DNA of 64,000 nucleotides, taken from contig NZ_SNAA01000001.1 in assembly GCF_004358695.1 (NCBI RefSeq), forward strand, positions 310,001 through 374,000. Direction: 5' to 3'. A program made the position numbers and the translations under genes. Below, piece after piece: positions 38,173 to 49,448 of this stretch; position 1 is the first letter of the stretch; each line of letters begins with the position of its first letter. The notes beneath the pieces are model-generated. The model did not search any database, had not been told where the DNA came from, and worked only from the letters and a program-made list of their open reading frames with translations. This DNA is from Palleronia sediminis. Its GTDB lineage: Bacteria; Pseudomonadota; Alphaproteobacteria; Rhodobacterales; Rhodobacteraceae.

Positions 38173-39598
38173 GGGTGGCCGCCGCGGCCGCTGCGACCCC
38201 GTCGATGCCGAAAAGGTTGACGATCCCCACCACCATGATCAGCGCCGATCCCATCAGCACGCCCCACAGGACCGGCGGGCCGCCCGCGTCCAGCGCCTCG
38301 GACTCGGACCCGAAATACATCAGGTAGATGATCCGCAGGTAGTAATAGGCCGCGATGGCCGAGGCGATCACGCCAAGCACCGCCAGCCACCCCAGCCCCG
38401 CCTCGATGGCCGCCGACAAAACGTAGAACTTGCCGAAGAACCCGACCAGCGGCGGAACCCCCGCCATCGAGAACATGAGCACCAGCATCGCCAGCGCCCG
38501 CAGCGGGTCGCGCCGCGCATAAAGGTTGAGCGAGTCGATCCGCGTCACGGGTTTGCCGTCCTTCTCCATCCCCAGGATGAAGGCGAAAGTGCCGACATTC
38601 ATCACGACATAGATCGCCATGTAGATGAGCATCGCCTGCACGCCATAGACGCCGCCCGCGGCGAGGCCCATCAGCGCAAAGCCGATATGGTTGATCGAGG
38701 AATAGGCCATCAGGCGCTTGATGTCCTTCTGCCCGATCGCCGCCACGGCGCCGAGGAACATCGAGGCCACCGACAGCGCCGCGACGATCTGCTGCCAGTC
38801 CCCGGTGACGCCGCCGAAGGCATCGTGCAGCACCCGCGCCAGCAGGCCCATGGCCGCGACCTTGGGCGCGGTGGCGAGGAAGGCCGTGACCGGGGTGGGC
38901 GCGCCCTCGTAGACGTCGGGCGTCCACATGTGGAAGGGCGCGGCCGACACCTTGAAGGCCAGCCCCGACGCGATGAAGACGAGGCCGAACAGCAGCCCCA
39001 GCGGCGCCTGCCCCTCGCCCACGGCGGCAATGATGCCGGTGAACAGCGTCGTCCCGGCAAAGCCGTATGTCAGCGAGGCACCGTAGAGCAGCAGCCCCGA
39101 GGACAGGGCGCCCAGCACGAAATACTTGAGCCCCGCCTCGGTCGACTTGATGCTCTCGCGCCGCAGCGACGCGACGACATAGAGCGCGAGAGACTGGAGC
39201 TCGAGCCCCATGTAGAGCGTCATGAGATCCCCGGCCGATACCATGACCATCATGCCGACCACGCTCAGCGTCACCAGCACTGGGTATTCGAAACGCAGGA
39301 TGCCGCGCCGCTCCATGTAGCTTTCGCTCATCACCAGGACGACGGCCGCCGAGAGCAGGATCGTGACCTTGGCAAAGCGGGCAAAGGCATCGTCGACGAA
39401 GATCCCGCCAAAGGCGATCCCCCCGCCCGATTTCAGCCCCACCCAGAAGGCCGTGACGGCAAAGACGGCGGCGGTGATCCAGACCAGCGGGCTCGCCCAG
39501 CGATCCTTGCCGCCATAGACGCAGACCACCAGCGCCAGCATGGCGAATATGGCCAGCAGCATCTCGGGCAGGATCGTGGAGAAATCGGCGGAAGTCAT
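38162..39598 (-). CDS. nuoN: NADH-quinone oxidoreductase subunit N
   Basis: An antiporter-like proton-pumping subunit in the membrane arm of complex I. The 478-residue product is almost entirely transmembrane, with the proton-channel lysines and glutamate expected of the family (for example Y-M-G-L-E-L-Q-S and L-K-Y-F-V-L-G-A). The start at 39598 is 12 bases from the nuoM stop. The 3' end overlaps birA by 11 bases. Confidence 0.96.
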   Translation of the reverse strand: MTSADFSTILPEMLLAIFAMLALVVCVYGGKDRWASPLVWITAAVFAVTAFWVGLKSGGGIAFGGIFVDDAFARFAKVTILLSAAVVLVMSESYMERRGILRFEYPVLVTLSVVGMMVMVSAGDLMTLYMGLELQSLALYVVASLRRESIKSTEAGLKYFVLGALSSGLLLYGASLTYGFAGTTLFTGIIAAVGEGQAPLGLLFGLVFIASGLAFKVSAAPFHMWTPDVYEGAPTPVTAFLATAPKVAAMGLLARVLHDAFGGVTGDWQQIVAALSVASMFLGAVAAIGQKDIKRLMAYSSINHIGFALMGLAAGGVYGVQAMLIYMAIYVVMNVGTFAFILGMEKDGKPVTRIDSLNLYARRDPLRALAMLVLMFSMAGVPPLVGFFGKFYVLSAAIEAGLGWLAVLGVIASAIAAYYYLRIIYLMYFGSESEALDAGGPPVLWGVLMGSALIMVVGIVNLFGIDGVAAAAAATLVN

Positions 39599-39610
39599 AA
39601 CCGCGGCTCC

Positions 39611-41158
39611 TTAATTGGCCTGCGCGACTTCGGCCGGGCCGGTCAGGCCCGCCGCGTCGAGCGCGAGGTTGCGGTCTTGCAGAAGCTCGGCCACGGCGGG
39701 GCCGATCCGGTCGAGAACGGGGGCGGGATAGACGCCGAGCAGGATCGTCATCGCCACCAGCGGTGCGAATATCCAGCGCTCGCGCGCCGTGAGGTCCGTG
39801 ATCGAGCGCAGGCTTTCCTTGATGAGATCGCCCATCACCACCCGGCGATAGAGCCACAGCCCGTAGGAGGCCGAGAGAATGACGCCCGTGGTGGCCACGG
39901 CGGCGACCCAGGTATTGGCCTGGAACATGCCCATCAGCGTCAGGAACTCGCCCACGAACCCGCTGGTGCCGGGCAGGCCGACATTGGCCATGGTGAACAG
40001 CATGAAGATCAGCGCGTATTGCGGCATCCGGTTCACGAGCCCGCCATAGGCGTCGATCTCGCGGGTATGCATCCGGTCGTAGATGACGCCCACGCACAGA
40101 AACAGCGCCCCCGAGATGAAGCCGTGGCTGATCATCTGAAAGATCGCCCCGTCGAGCCCCTGCTGGTTCGCCGCAAAGATCCCGGCGGTGACATAGCCCA
40201 TATGGGCGACCGACGAATAGGCGACGAGCTTTTTCATGTCGGTCTGGGCCAGCGCCACGAGCGAGGCATAGACGATGGCGATGGCGCTGATCCACAGCAC
40301 GAAGGGCGCGAGCAGCTCGGACGCGACCGGGAACATCGGCAGGCTGAAACGCAGAAAGCCGTAGCCCCCGAGCTTGAGCAGGATCGCGGCCAGCACGACC
40401 GAACCCGCGGTCGGCGCCTGAACATGCGCGTCGGGCAGCCAGGTATGGACCGGCCACATCGGCATCTTGACCGCGAAACTGGCAAAGAAGGCCAGCCAGA
40501 GAAGCGTCTGCAACCCGCCCACGATCTGGATGCCCAGCACCTCGATCGTGCCGAAGTCGAAGGTATGATCGAGCAGCGCCACGATATCGGTCGTGCCCGC
40601 ATCGCCATACATCGCCAGCATGGCGACCAGCATCAGCACCGAGCCGAGGAAGGTGTAGAGGAAGAACTTGAACGCGGCATAGATGCGGTCCTTGCCGCCC
40701 CAGATCCCGATGATGAGGAACATCGGGATCAGGCCGCCCTCGAAGAAGAGGTAGAACAGGATCAGGTCGAGCGCCATGAATACGCCCAGCATGAGCGTTT
40801 CGAGCAGCAGGAAGGCGATCATGTATTCCTTGACGCGGACCTGCACCTCCCAGGTCGAGAGGATGACCAGCGGCATCAGGAACGTTGTGAGCATGACGAA
40901 AAGCACGCTGATGCCGTCCACGCCCATCTTGTAGGTCAGCCCGCCGATCCACTCGCGCTCTTCGACGAACTGGAACCCACCGCCGGGCTCGAACCCGGCA
41001 AGGATCAGAAGCGACAGAAGGAAGCTCGCCGTGGTCGCGATCAGGGCCAGCCAGCGCGCGTTCTGGCGGCTGGCCTCGTCATCGCCGCGCAGGAAAAGCG
41101 CGAGGATGATGGCCGCCAGCATCGGGATGAAGCAGACGATGGAAAGAAGGCTGTTCAT
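39611..41158 (-). CDS. nuoM: NADH-quinone oxidoreductase subunit M
   Basis: An antiporter-like membrane subunit, 515 residues. Conserved segments include F-E-G-G-L-I-P-M-F (with the channel glutamate), [15 protein letters not shown] and [10 protein letters not shown]. About 14 transmembrane helices fit the length. It is separated from nuoL by two bases. Confidence 0.97.
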   Translation of the reverse strand: MNSLLSIVCFIPMLAAIILALFLRGDDEASRQNARWLALIATTASFLLSLLILAGFEPGGGFQFVEEREWIGGLTYKMGVDGISVLFVMLTTFLMPLVILSTWEVQVRVKEYMIAFLLLETLMLGVFMALDLILFYLFFEGGLIPMFLIIGIWGGKDRIYAAFKFFLYTFLGSVLMLVAMLAMYGDAGTTDIVALLDHTFDFGTIEVLGIQIVGGLQTLLWLAFFASFAVKMPMWPVHTWLPDAHVQAPTAGSVVLAAILLKLGGYGFLRFSLPMFPVASELLAPFVLWISAIAIVYASLVALAQTDMKKLVAYSSVAHMGYVTAGIFAANQQGLDGAIFQMISHGFISGALFLCVGVIYDRMHTREIDAYGGLVNRMPQYALIFMLFTMANVGLPGTSGFVGEFLTLMGMFQANTWVAAVATTGVILSASYGLWLYRRVVMGDLIKESLRSITDLTARERWIFAPLVAMTILLGVYPAPVLDRIGPAVAELLQDRNLALDAAGLTGPAEVAQAN

Positions 41159-41160
41159 GG

Positions 41161-43347
41161 TCAGTTGGCCCCTCCGGCCAGCGTCATCCAGGTGATGAGG
41201 ATCGCGATCCCCAGCACCATCGCGAAAGCGTAGTGGAACAGGTATCCGCTCTGGGCGCGGCCGGCGAGCCGCGTGAAGAACGGCACGATCCCCAGCGCGA
41301 TCCCGTTGATCGCCCCGTCGATGATCGTGCCGTCACCGCGTTTCCACAGCGTGCGCGCCACCCAGTTGGCCGGGCGCACGAAGACGAAGTCGTAGATCTC
41401 GTCGAAATACCACTTGTTCAGCAGGAACAGGTAGGCGGGGCGCGCGGCGGCGGCGAACTTGGCCGGGGTGTCGGGGCGGCGGATATACATCAGCCACGCC
41501 AGGACGAACCCGATCAGCATGGCAAAGAACGGGCTGGCCTTGACCCACGCCGGGGCATGGTGCGCCTCGTCCATGACGTGATTGTCGGGGGCCATGTAGA
41601 TTGCGCCCGCCTCCCAGCCGCCGGCCATGACCTCGGCATGGGTGCCCTCGCCGCCATGCCCGTCGGCGGTCGGCTCGGTGATGTCCTCGAGCGCGGCGGC
41701 CGCGTCGCCCTCAGCCACTTCCTCGAGCGCCTGGCCCAGCCCCTCGCCGATATCGTCGCCGGCCCCGCCGCTTTCCGCGCCGTGATCGTCGGCCGCCGCC
41801 GCCTCGGCATGGGCGGGGATCCCGAAGAACCGGTTCACCTGCGCATGATCGCCGAAGAACGAGCCGTACCAGACCATCCCCGAGAACACCGCCCCCAGCG
41901 CCAGCACGCCCAGCGGCGCCAGCATGACCATGGGGCTTTCATGCGCGTGCTCGTGGGTGTGTCGATCGCCGCGCGGCTTGCCGTAGAAGGTCAGGAACAT
42001 CAGCCGCCAGCTGTAGAAACTGGTCATCGCCGCGGCCAGCACCAGCAACCAGAAGGCATAGTTGCCCACGCCCGACTGCGCGCCCCAGGCGCTTTCGATC
42101 ACGGCGTCCTTGGACAGGAACCCCGCGAAACCGATATGGGTCAGCGGGATGCCGACGCCGGTGATGGCCAGCGTGCCGATCATCATGGCCCAGAACGTGT
42201 AGGGCAGCTTCTTGCGCAGGCCCCCGTAGTTCCGCATGTCCTGCTCGTGATGCATCCCGTGGATGACCGAGCCCGCGCCGAGAAACAGCATCGCCTTGAA
42301 GAAGGCATGCGTGAACAGGTGGAACATGGCCACCGAATAGACGCCCACCCCGGCCGCGACGAACATGTAGCCAAGCTGCGAACAGGTCGAATAGGCGATG
42401 ACGCGCTTGATGTCGGTCTGCACCAGGCCCACGGTCGCGGCAAAGAACGCGGTCGAGGCGCCGATGACGGTGACGAACATCATCGCGTTCGGCGCGTATT
42501 CCATTATCGGCGACATGCGGCAGACGAGGAACACGCCCGCCGTGACCATGGTCGCGGCATGGATCAGCGCCGAGACGGGGGTCGGCCCCTCCATCGCGTC
42601 GGGCAGCCAGGTGTGCAGGAAAAGCTGCGCCGATTTGCCCATCGCCCCGATGAAGAGGAGCACCGCGACGACCTCGACCGCCGTCCAGTCGCGCCACAGG
42701 AAGGTGAGCTGCGTCTCGGCGAGCTGCGGCCCGGCGGCAAAGATCGTGTCGAACTGGACCGAGTCGACCAGCAGGTAAAGCGCGAGGATGCCCAGCAAAA
42801 AGCCGAAATCGCCCACCCGGTTGACCACGAAGGCCTTGATCGCGGCGGCATTGGCCGAGGGCTTGCGGAAATAGAACCCGATCAGGAGGTATGAGGCGAG
42901 GCCAACCCCCTCCCAGCCAAAGAACATCTGCACGAGGTTGTCGGCCGTCACCAGCATCAGCATCGCGAAGGTGAAGAACGACAGGTAGGCGAAGAACCGG
43001 GCGCGATAGGGCTCGTTCTCGCGGAAATTCTCGTCATGGGCCATGTAGCCGAAGGAATAGAGATGCACGAGCGCCGAGACCGTGGTGATGACGATCAGCA
43101 TGATCGCCGTCAGCCGGTCGAGCCGGATGGCCCAGTCCGTCGACAGCGTCCCGCTCTCGATCCAGCGCAGCACCTGCACCCGCTCGGCCTCGCCGTCGAA
43201 CGAGAAAAAGACGATCCAGCTCAGCAGCGCCGCCAGGAACAAGAGGCCCGTGGCCGTCCATTGGCCGGCCTTCTCGCCCATCAGACGCCAGCCGAACCCG
43301 CAGATCAGCGCGCCCAGCAAGGGCGCGAAGAGGATGATCGTGGTCAT
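41161..43347 (-). CDS. nuoL: NADH-quinone oxidoreductase subunit L with acidic insert
   Basis: The distal proton-pumping subunit with the long lateral helix. It has 728 residues, more than the roughly 610 of E. coli. The core motifs are present ([33 protein letters not shown]). The extra length is largely one insert at about residues 505-575, rich in Ala, Asp, Glu, Gly and His ([10 protein letters not shown], later [10 protein letters not shown]). It lies between the distal helices, probably in a periplasmic loop. Confidence 0.95.
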   Translation of the reverse strand: MTTIILFAPLLGALICGFGWRLMGEKAGQWTATGLLFLAALLSWIVFFSFDGEAERVQVLRWIESGTLSTDWAIRLDRLTAIMLIVITTVSALVHLYSFGYMAHDENFRENEPYRARFFAYLSFFTFAMLMLVTADNLVQMFFGWEGVGLASYLLIGFYFRKPSANAAAIKAFVVNRVGDFGFLLGILALYLLVDSVQFDTIFAAGPQLAETQLTFLWRDWTAVEVVAVLLFIGAMGKSAQLFLHTWLPDAMEGPTPVSALIHAATMVTAGVFLVCRMSPIMEYAPNAMMFVTVIGASTAFFAATVGLVQTDIKRVIAYSTCSQLGYMFVAAGVGVYSVAMFHLFTHAFFKAMLFLGAGSVIHGMHHEQDMRNYGGLRKKLPYTFWAMMIGTLAITGVGIPLTHIGFAGFLSKDAVIESAWGAQSGVGNYAFWLLVLAAAMTSFYSWRLMFLTFYGKPRGDRHTHEHAHESPMVMLAPLGVLALGAVFSGMVWYGSFFGDHAQVNRFFGIPAHAEAAAADDHGAESGGAGDDIGEGLGQALEEVAEGDAAAALEDITEPTADGHGGEGTHAEVMAGGWEAGAIYMAPDNHVMDEAHHAPAWVKASPFFAMLIGFVLAWLMYIRRPDTPAKFAAAARPAYLFLLNKWYFDEIYDFVFVRPANWVARTLWKRGDGTIIDGAINGIALGIVPFFTRLAGRAQSGYLFHYAFAMVLGIAILITWMTLAGGAN

Positions 43348-43351
43348 ACGT

Positions 43352-43657
43352 TCAGCCCTTCATCACGTTGACGTCTTCGACGGCGATGGTGCCGCGGTTG
43401 CGGAAGAAGCAGACCAGGATGGCAAGCCCGATGGCCGCCTCGGCCGCCGCCACCGTCAGCACGAAGAGGGTAAAGACCTGTCCCACCATGTCGCCGAGAA
43501 AGGCCGAGAACGCCACGAAGTTGATGTTCACCGCCAGCAGCATCAGCTCGATCGACATCAGGATGATGATGACGTTCTTTCGGTTCAGGAAAAGGCCGAA
43601 GATGCCGATGACGAACAGCATCGCCGCCACCGTCAGGTAATGTTCCAAACCGATCAT
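43352..43657 (-). CDS. nuoK: NADH-quinone oxidoreductase subunit K
   Basis: A 101-residue membrane subunit with three transmembrane helices and the two conserved buried glutamates (in M-S-I-E-L-M-L-L and A-A-A-E-A-A-I-G). The ATG at 43657 has a GGAGGA ribosome binding site nine bases upstream. A GTG one codon earlier is less likely. Confidence 0.97.
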   Translation of the reverse strand: MIGLEHYLTVAAMLFVIGIFGLFLNRKNVIIILMSIELMLLAVNINFVAFSAFLGDMVGQVFTLFVLTVAAAEAAIGLAILVCFFRNRGTIAVEDVNVMKG

Positions 43658-43676
43658 CACTCTCGTTCCTCCGGGT

Positions 43677-43760
43677 CTAGTGCCCGCTAAAGTATCCGTT
43701 CGCCACGGCGACGGCCGTGGCTATCCCGATGGCAACGGCGATCCAGGCGCCGCGGCTCAC
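43677..43760 (-). CDS. 27-residue single-span membrane micro-ORF between nuoJ and nuoK
   Basis: A short frame starting with GTG in a four-base overlap with the nuoJ stop (GTGA). It encodes [20 protein letters not shown] followed by N-G-Y-F-S-G-H. One helix fills most of the peptide. The coupled start, the match of length to one membrane span and its place between two membrane-subunit genes suggest a real small protein, but this is inference. Confidence 0.5.
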   Translation of the reverse strand: MSRGAWIAVAIGIATAVAVANGYFSGH

Positions 43761-44368
43761 AGCCCCTGTCCGGGTTTGACATCCTGCATCGACATCGACT
43801 TTTTCGGGTCGCGCATCATCTGGGCGACGACGTTCTGCCGCTTGACGTCGCCGCGATGGCGCAGCGTCAGCACGATCGCCCCGATCATCGCCACCAGAAG
43901 GATCAGCCCGGCAAGCTGGAACAGCAGGAAGTAACGCTCGTAGACGAGCAGGCCGATGGCCTCGGTATTCGAGATCCCGGCGGCAGGCGTCGCGGCGGCG
44001 ATATTGTCGGGCGCGAGATCCGAGGCCTGCCATACGCCGAAGGCGATGCCGAGCTGCATCAGGATCACGACGCCGATCAGCAGCGCGATGGGCAGGTATT
44101 TCGACATCTCGGCTTTGAGCGCCGCGAAATCCACGTCGAGCATCATCACGACGAACAGGAACAGCACCGCGACCGCGCCCACATAGACGATGATGAGCAG
44201 CATCGCGACGAATTCCGCCCCGACCAGCACGAACAGGCCGGACGAACTGAGGAACGCGAGGATGAGCCACAGCACCGAATGGACCGGGTTGCGGGCGATC
44301 ACGGTCATGAGCCCCGCCATGATGACGAGGATCGCGAACATCCAGAAGGCGACGACGGGAACGATCAT
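43757..44368 (-). CDS. nuoJ: NADH-quinone oxidoreductase subunit J
   Basis: A 203-residue membrane subunit with five transmembrane helices. The conserved third-helix region [12 protein letters not shown] is present. The C-terminal tail is charged and Met-rich ([12 protein letters not shown]). The start overlaps the stop of the 24-residue frame before it (ATGA), and the stop overlaps the 27-residue frame after it. Confidence 0.96.
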   Translation of the reverse strand: MIVPVVAFWMFAILVIMAGLMTVIARNPVHSVLWLILAFLSSSGLFVLVGAEFVAMLLIIVYVGAVAVLFLFVVMMLDVDFAALKAEMSKYLPIALLIGVVILMQLGIAFGVWQASDLAPDNIAAATPAAGISNTEAIGLLVYERYFLLFQLAGLILLVAMIGAIVLTLRHRGDVKRQNVVAQMMRDPKKSMSMQDVKPGQGL

Positions 44369-44439
44369 TTCGCGTGGTCCTTCGCAGGGTCTGGCCGGCG
44401 GCGAGCGGGCCGCGCGATGCCGTCGGTGGCAGCGGTCAT
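44365..44439 (-). CDS. 24-residue basic micro-ORF between nuoI and nuoJ
   Basis: A short frame whose ATG at 44439 follows a GAGGATGAC ribosome binding site; the nuoI stop forms part of that site. The peptide [20 protein letters not shown] is basic and Pro-rich, ending D-H-A-K. Its stop overlaps the nuoJ start by four bases. It may act as a leader that couples nuoJ translation rather than as a functional peptide. Confidence 0.45.
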   Translation of the reverse strand: MTAATDGIARPARRRPDPAKDHAK

Positions 44440-44446
44440 GTCATCC

Positions 44447-44941
44447 TCAGCGATAGGGCGCATCGATTTCGAGGTTGCGGGCGATCTCGACTTCCCAGCG
44501 GTCGCCGTTCTCGAGCAGCTTGGCCTTGTCGTAGAACAGCTCCTCGCGGGTCTCGGTGGCGAATTCGAAATTGGGGCCCTGCACCACGGCATCGACCGGG
44601 CAGGCCTCCTGGCAGAGACCGCAATAGATGCACTTGGTCATGTCGATGTCGTAGCGCGTCGTGCGGCGCGAGCCGTCGGCGCGCGGCTCGGCGTCGATGG
44701 TGATGGCCTGAGCGGGGCACACGGCCTCGCACAGCTTGCACGCGATGCAGCGTTCCTCGCCGTTGGGATAGCGGCGCAACACGTGCTCGCCCCGGAACCG
44801 CGGGGAAAGCGGACCCTTTTCATGCGGATAGTTCACCGTCGCCTTGGGGGCGAAGAAATATTTGAGCCCCAGCCTCAGCCCGTTGAACATGTCGAGCAGC
44901 AGCCAGTACCGCCCCATGCGCACATAATCTATCGTCGCCAT
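44447..44941 (-). CDS. nuoI: NADH-quinone oxidoreductase subunit I
   Basis: A 164-residue 8Fe ferredoxin-like subunit of the peripheral arm carrying clusters N6a and N6b. Two C-x-x-C-x-x-C-x-x-x-C-P motifs are visible: [12 protein letters not shown] and [12 protein letters not shown]. It is separated from nuoH by two bases. Confidence 0.97.
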   Translation of the reverse strand: MATIDYVRMGRYWLLLDMFNGLRLGLKYFFAPKATVNYPHEKGPLSPRFRGEHVLRRYPNGEERCIACKLCEAVCPAQAITIDAEPRADGSRRTTRYDIDMTKCIYCGLCQEACPVDAVVQGPNFEFATETREELFYDKAKLLENGDRWEVEIARNLEIDAPYR

Positions 44942-44943
44942 TG

Positions 44944-45981
44944 TCAGCCTCCTACGGCCCAGCGGGCATAGGCCCCGCCGAAGAGTTCGAAATGCGCGGC
45001 AAACGACACCAGCACCACCCAGATCAGCGAGAAGGGCAGGAACACCTTCCAGCCCAGCCGCATGAGCTGGTCGTAGCGGTAGCGCGGCACGACCGCCTTA
45101 ACCATCGCGAAGAGGAAGAAGAAGAACGCCATCTTGAGCACCATCCAGAACGCCCCGTCGGGCAGGAACGGCACCGGGCTCAGCCAGCCGCCGAAGAACA
45201 GCAGGCTGATGACGGCGCAAAGCAGGAAGATCGCGATATATTCGCCCGCCATGAACAGAAGGAACGGGGTCGAACTGTATTCGACCTGGTAGCCCGCGAC
45301 GAGTTCCGACTCGGCCTCGGGCAGGTCGAAGGGCGGGCGGTTCGTCTCGGCCAGGCACGAGATGAAGAACAGGAACACCATCGGCAGATGCGGCAGCCAG
45401 TACCAGTTGAACAGGCCGAAATCCCCGTCCTGCGCCCGCACGATATCGCCGAAGTTGAGCGACCCGGTCGTGATGACGACGCCGATGATGATGAGCCCCA
45501 GCGACACCTCGTAGGAGATCATCTGCGCGGCCGAACGCAGGCTGCCCAGGAACGGGTATTTCGAGTTCGAGGCCCAGCCGCCCATGATGACGCCATAGAC
45601 CTCGAGGCTCGAGATCGCGAAGACGAACAGGATGGCCACGTTGATATCGGCCAGAACCCAGGTGTCGTTGAACGGAATCACCGACCAGGCCAGCATCGCG
45701 AGCACGAAGCTCAACAGAGGGGCGAGGAAGAACACCGCGCGGTCGGCGCCCGCGGGCACGACCACCTCTTTCAGCACGTATTTCAGCGCGTCGGCCACCG
45801 ATTGCAGCAGCCCGTAGAAGCCCACCACGTTGGGGCCGCGCCGCATCTGAACGGCGGCCCAGATCTTGCGGTCGCCATAGACCAGGAACAGCAGCGAAAT
45901 CATCACGAAGGCGACGATCAAGAGCGCCTGCGCGACGAGGATCACCCCGGTTCCAAGGGATGTCTCGAAAAAGCCTGACAT
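44944..45981 (-). CDS. nuoH: NADH-quinone oxidoreductase subunit H
   Basis: A 345-residue membrane subunit forming part of the quinone-binding site. Conserved blocks include [34 protein letters not shown] and [12 protein letters not shown] near the end. About eight transmembrane helices. A 22-base gap separates it from the exported-protein gene upstream. Confidence 0.97.
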   Translation of the reverse strand: MSGFFETSLGTGVILVAQALLIVAFVMISLLFLVYGDRKIWAAVQMRRGPNVVGFYGLLQSVADALKYVLKEVVVPAGADRAVFFLAPLLSFVLAMLAWSVIPFNDTWVLADINVAILFVFAISSLEVYGVIMGGWASNSKYPFLGSLRSAAQMISYEVSLGLIIIGVVITTGSLNFGDIVRAQDGDFGLFNWYWLPHLPMVFLFFISCLAETNRPPFDLPEAESELVAGYQVEYSSTPFLLFMAGEYIAIFLLCAVISLLFFGGWLSPVPFLPDGAFWMVLKMAFFFFLFAMVKAVVPRYRYDQLMRLGWKVFLPFSLIWVVLVSFAAHFELFGGAYARWAVGG

Positions 45982-46003
45982 CAGCGATCCACCTCAACCA
46001 TTC

Positions 46004-46423
46004 TCAGACCGTCGGAATACCGTCTTCGCCGCAGCGCGCGACCACCACCTCGGCGTCGATCGTGCGTGCGCCGGGGGGCAGCGCGGGCGACACGGTGTAA
46101 ACCGCATCTCCTCGCCAAACGCCACCCTCCTCGTTGACATTCGTGCGCACGAGCCGGGCGAAACCGAACCCCCGGATCAGCGTATATTGCGCCGCGACGC
46201 ATTCGGCATAGGCCTCGACATCGGCCGGGCCGCGCGCGCCGCGCATCTCGACGAGGAAATTCACGAGATCGTCGTCGAGCAGCCGGGTCTGCGCCCCGAG
46301 CCAGCGCGCCCCCTGAGGGGGCAGGCCCATCCGCGCCGCCTCGGCCACCGGGTCGGGCGGGGGCGGCGCGGCCGTGCAGCCGCCCGAGACGAGCGCCAGC
46401 GCCAGGACCCACCCCCCCCGCAA
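46004..46423 (-). CDS. Small exported protein or lipoprotein between nuoG and nuoH
   Basis: A 139-residue protein with a signal-like N-terminus (W-V-L-A-L-A-L-V-S-G-G-C, Cys16, a weak lipobox), a Pro-rich linker and a domain containing two more cysteines (Y-A-E-C-V-A-A-Q and A-R-C-G-E-D-G). The only in-frame start is a TTG at 46423, four bases after nuoG. A run of eight G falls in codons 2-4. Its place within the operon suggests a complex I-associated role, but none is known to me. Confidence 0.62.
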   Translation of the reverse strand: MRGGWVLALALVSGGCTAAPPPPDPVAEAARMGLPPQGARWLGAQTRLLDDDLVNFLVEMRGARGPADVEAYAECVAAQYTLIRGFGFARLVRTNVNEEGGVWRGDAVYTVSPALPPGARTIDAEVVVARCGEDGIPTV

Positions 46424-46427
46424 TCGC

Positions 46428-48449
46428 CTATTCCGCGGCCAGTTGCGGCGCCGCGCGGTCGCGCGCGCGCTGCGCCAGCTCGCCCATCAGCGCACTGGCC
46501 CGCAGGATCGGGTTGGCCAGATAATGCGATGTCGACGACGCCTTGAGCGGCGTATCGGCGATCTCGCCCGGCTCGAGCGGGTGAAGCTCGTTTTCGGGCA
46601 CATCGTCCACGGCCCCCAGAACGGGATGCGCCGCGACCATGGCGCGGCGCAGCGCGGGCAGCGAATCGTAGGGCAGGACCGCCCCGATCTCGGCCGAAAG
46701 CGCGCGCAGGATCGCCCAGTTCTCCTTGGCCTCGCCGGGCGCGAAACTGGCGCGCAGCGCGATCTGCGGTCGCCCCTCGGTGTTGACGAAAAGACCGTTT
46801 TCCTCGGTGTAGCAGGCGGCGGGCAGGATGATGTCGGCGCGGTGCGCCCCCCGGTCGCCATGGCTGCCCTGGTAGATCACCGTCGGGCCGGCGGGGATCT
46901 CGACCTCGTCCATCCCCAGCGAGAACACCGTCTCGGCACCGGCCAACGCGGCCGCCATGCCGCCGTCGCAGACCGCGCCCACATCCATCGCGCCCACGCG
47001 GCTTGCCGCGTTGTGCAGGATCAGCACGCCCGATCCGGTCGCCTCGGCATAGCGATGCGCCTCGGCGAGGATGGCCGCGCCGTCGTCGCGGCGCAGCGCC
47101 TCCTGACCCACGATCACGATCGAGGACGCCTCGCGCAGCTCGTCGCTGACCCCGGCATCGGCCAGCCGCGTCAGTTCGGCCGGGCTGTCGCCCGCATGGG
47201 CATAGTCATAGCTCAGGTTCTCGGCCGCGCCGACGACGACCACATCGCCGCCGCGCAGCCACGCCTTGCGGATGCGCGCGTTCAGAACCGGCGCGTCGCG
47301 GCGCGGATTGACGCCCACCAGCACGACGAGCCGGGCGAAATCTATATCCTCGATCCGGGCGGTGCCGGCATAGCCGCCGCGATTGCCCGCCGGGAGTTTG
47401 GCGCCATCGGTGCGGCACTCCACCCGGCCGCCCTGCCCCTCGATCAGGGCCTTGAGCGCAAAGATCGCCTCGGTCGGGGCGAGGTCGCCGACCAATCCCG
47501 CGACCTTCCGGCCCTTGATCGCCTCGGCCGCGGCCGCGAGCGCCTCGGGCCATGTGGCGGGGCGCAGCTTTCCGTTTTCGCGCAGGTAGGGCCGGTCGAG
47601 CCGCTGGCGCCGCAGCCCGTCCCAGACATAGCGCGAGCGGTCCGACAGCCATTCCTCGTTCACGCCGTCATTGTTGCGCGGCAGGATGCGCATGACTTCG
47701 CGCCCCTTGGTGTCGACCCGGATGTTCGAGCCGAGCGCATCCATAACGTCGATCGATTCGGTCTTGGTCAGCTCCCACGGGCGGGCGGTGAACGCATAGG
47801 GCTTGGAGGTCAGCGCGCCCACCGGGCACAGATCCACGATATTGCCCTGCAGCTCGGAATCGAGCGTCTCGCCCAGGTAGGACGTGATCTCGGCATCCTC
47901 GCCGCGCCCGGTCTGGCCAAGCTCGGGCGCGCCCGCGACCTCGGTGATGAAGCGCACGCAGCGCGTGCACGAGATGCAGCGCGTCATATGCGTGCCCACC
48001 AGCGGCCCGAGGTCGAGATTCTCGACCGCGCGCTTGGGTTCGCGATAGCGCGAGAAATCGACGCCGTAGGCCATCGCCTGGTCCTGAAGGTCGCACTCCC
48101 CGCCCTGGTCGCAGATCGGACAGTCGAGCGGGTGGTTGATGAGCAGGAACTCCATCACGCCTTCGCGGGCCTTTTTCACCATGGGCGAGTTGGTCCGCAC
48201 CTGCGGCGGCGCGTTGTCGGGGCCGGGGCGCAGGTCGCGCACCTGCATGGCGCAGGACGCGGCGGGCTTGGGCGGGCCGCCCACCACCTCGACGAGGCAC
48301 ATGCGGCAGTTGCCCGCGATGCTGAGCCGTTCGTGATAGCAGAACCGCGGGATCTCGATCCCGGCCACTTCGCAGGCCTGGATCAGCGTCATGGCCGGAT
48401 CGACCTCGACCTCGTGCCCGTCGATGATGATTTTACGCAGATCGCCCAT
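46428..48449 (-). CDS. nuoG: NADH-quinone oxidoreductase subunit G
   Basis: The large iron-sulfur subunit, 673 residues. The [2Fe-2S] ligands lie in [16 protein letters not shown]; the N5 site is [15 protein letters not shown]4 is C-I-S-C-T-R-C with C-P-V-G-A-L. The extra N7 cluster cysteines of E. coli are absent (the segment reads [12 protein letters not shown]), as in Paracoccus and mitochondria. The C-terminal half is the molybdopterin-oxidoreductase-like domain. An ATG start at 48449. Confidence 0.96.
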   Translation of the reverse strand: MGDLRKIIIDGHEVEVDPAMTLIQACEVAGIEIPRFCYHERLSIAGNCRMCLVEVVGGPPKPAASCAMQVRDLRPGPDNAPPQVRTNSPMVKKAREGVMEFLLINHPLDCPICDQGGECDLQDQAMAYGVDFSRYREPKRAVENLDLGPLVGTHMTRCISCTRCVRFITEVAGAPELGQTGRGEDAEITSYLGETLDSELQGNIVDLCPVGALTSKPYAFTARPWELTKTESIDVMDALGSNIRVDTKGREVMRILPRNNDGVNEEWLSDRSRYVWDGLRRQRLDRPYLRENGKLRPATWPEALAAAAEAIKGRKVAGLVGDLAPTEAIFALKALIEGQGGRVECRTDGAKLPAGNRGGYAGTARIEDIDFARLVVLVGVNPRRDAPVLNARIRKAWLRGGDVVVVGAAENLSYDYAHAGDSPAELTRLADAGVSDELREASSIVIVGQEALRRDDGAAILAEAHRYAEATGSGVLILHNAASRVGAMDVGAVCDGGMAAALAGAETVFSLGMDEVEIPAGPTVIYQGSHGDRGAHRADIILPAACYTEENGLFVNTEGRPQIALRASFAPGEAKENWAILRALSAEIGAVLPYDSLPALRRAMVAAHPVLGAVDDVPENELHPLEPGEIADTPLKASSTSHYLANPILRASALMGELAQRARDRAAPQLAAE

Positions 48450-48563
48450 TGCGCCACTCCGTAGCTCGTCTGAGATCGCGCCCCGTCTAGACCGATCGAC
48501 GGGCCGCGAAAACCGCTTCTTCGGAAATCCGTTCGTTTTGTCGCGGACCCCGAGGCCCCGCGC

Positions 48564-48914
48564 CTACCAGCGTTCGCAGCGGCCCGCGAAGGCATAATAG
48601 GCCAGATCCGCCTCGGAATAGCGGCGGATCGTGTCGAGATGCGCGCCCGCATAGCCGGTCTCGCGCGCGCAATAGGCCGACGTGACCTCGACCGCGCGCC
48701 GCAGCGCGGGCTCGTAGGGGGCGATGTTCTCGCCCACGTAAACCGTCAGCCTCTGGCCCGGAACGGCCGCGATGATGGCCTGTTCCGGCTTGAAATCGGG
48801 CATGTAGCCCGGATGGTGGCCGTCGGGCACCGGCCCGCCGGGCGGGATCGGCGGCACCGTGTTCGACGCGCAACCGGCCAGCACGAGCGCGGCGAGGATC
48901 AGGACCCCGCGCAT
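48564..48914 (-). CDS. Small lipoprotein within the nuo operon
   Basis: A 116-residue protein with a clear lipoprotein signal (L-V-L-A-G-C, Cys15) and a globular part with cysteines in S-A-Y-C-A-R-E and A-G-R-C-E-R-W at the very end. The ATG at 48914 overlaps the stop of the preceding exported-protein gene (TGATG). Unknown family. It lies between an exported protein and nuoG. Confidence 0.68.
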   Translation of the reverse strand: MRGVLILAALVLAGCASNTVPPIPPGGPVPDGHHPGYMPDFKPEQAIIAAVPGQRLTVYVGENIAPYEPALRRAVEVTSAYCARETGYAGAHLDTIRRYSEADLAYYAFAGRCERW

Positions 48915-49324
48915 CAATTGGCCTTGAGCAGGCGGCCGGCCTGCGTCCCGCGCGCCATTTCCTCGCGCCCCACGGCGCAGAACCCCGAGGTGTTGCCCGC
49001 CGTCGCCCCGCGCGCCGCCAGGTCGGCGCGGATCTCGGCGCGCAGCGCGTCCTCGGCCGCATCGTTATCGGTCAGCTGCTTGATCTCGGCCTGGCTGTAG
49101 CCCGCCTCGAGTGCGTAGCTTTCGAGCGACTTGAGAAAGGTATAGGCCCGCACGAGCCGCGGCGAGATCTGCGGGCAGTTCTTGCGGATCTCGTCGGCCA
49201 GCCCGATGGCATAGAACCCCTGCCGCACGGTCGGGTCGTTGACCAGCGCATGTTGCGCCAGCGCGGCCCCGCCAAGCGTCGGCATCAGGGCAAGAAGGGC
49301 GGCAAGGATCGAGCTTCGCGGCAT
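48914..49324 (-). CDS. Exported protein, DUF5333-like, within the nuo operon
   Basis: A 136-residue protein with a signal peptide (cleavage near A-A-L-A, residue 23). The mature part is helical with cysteines in R-K-N-C-P-Q-I-S and S-G-F-C-A-V-G-R. The pattern resembles the DUF5333 family known from Rhodobacterales, though the assignment is from memory and not checked. The ATG at 49324 was chosen because the signal peptide then begins correctly. The stop overlaps the next lipoprotein gene. Confidence 0.68.
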   Translation of the reverse strand: MPRSSILAALLALMPTLGGAALAQHALVNDPTVRQGFYAIGLADEIRKNCPQISPRLVRAYTFLKSLESYALEAGYSQAEIKQLTDNDAAEDALRAEIRADLAARGATAGNTSGFCAVGREEMARGTQAGRLLKAN

Positions 49325-49448
49325 TGTCAGAACTCCGGTCGCGGGCGCAGGAAACGCGGCCCGCTCGGGGGGAATATGTCGCGCCCGCCCCCTCGGGGCA
49401 AGGCGGCGCAGGGCAAAGAGCGTCACCAAGAGGTGAGCGGCCGCTCAC

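Noticed and set aside
38127-40952. Very long open frame antisense or offset to nuoN/nuoM
   Set aside because: Its composition is Arg/Gly/Ala-rich shadow coding, a by-product of high GC. nuoN and nuoM in the other frame are certain.
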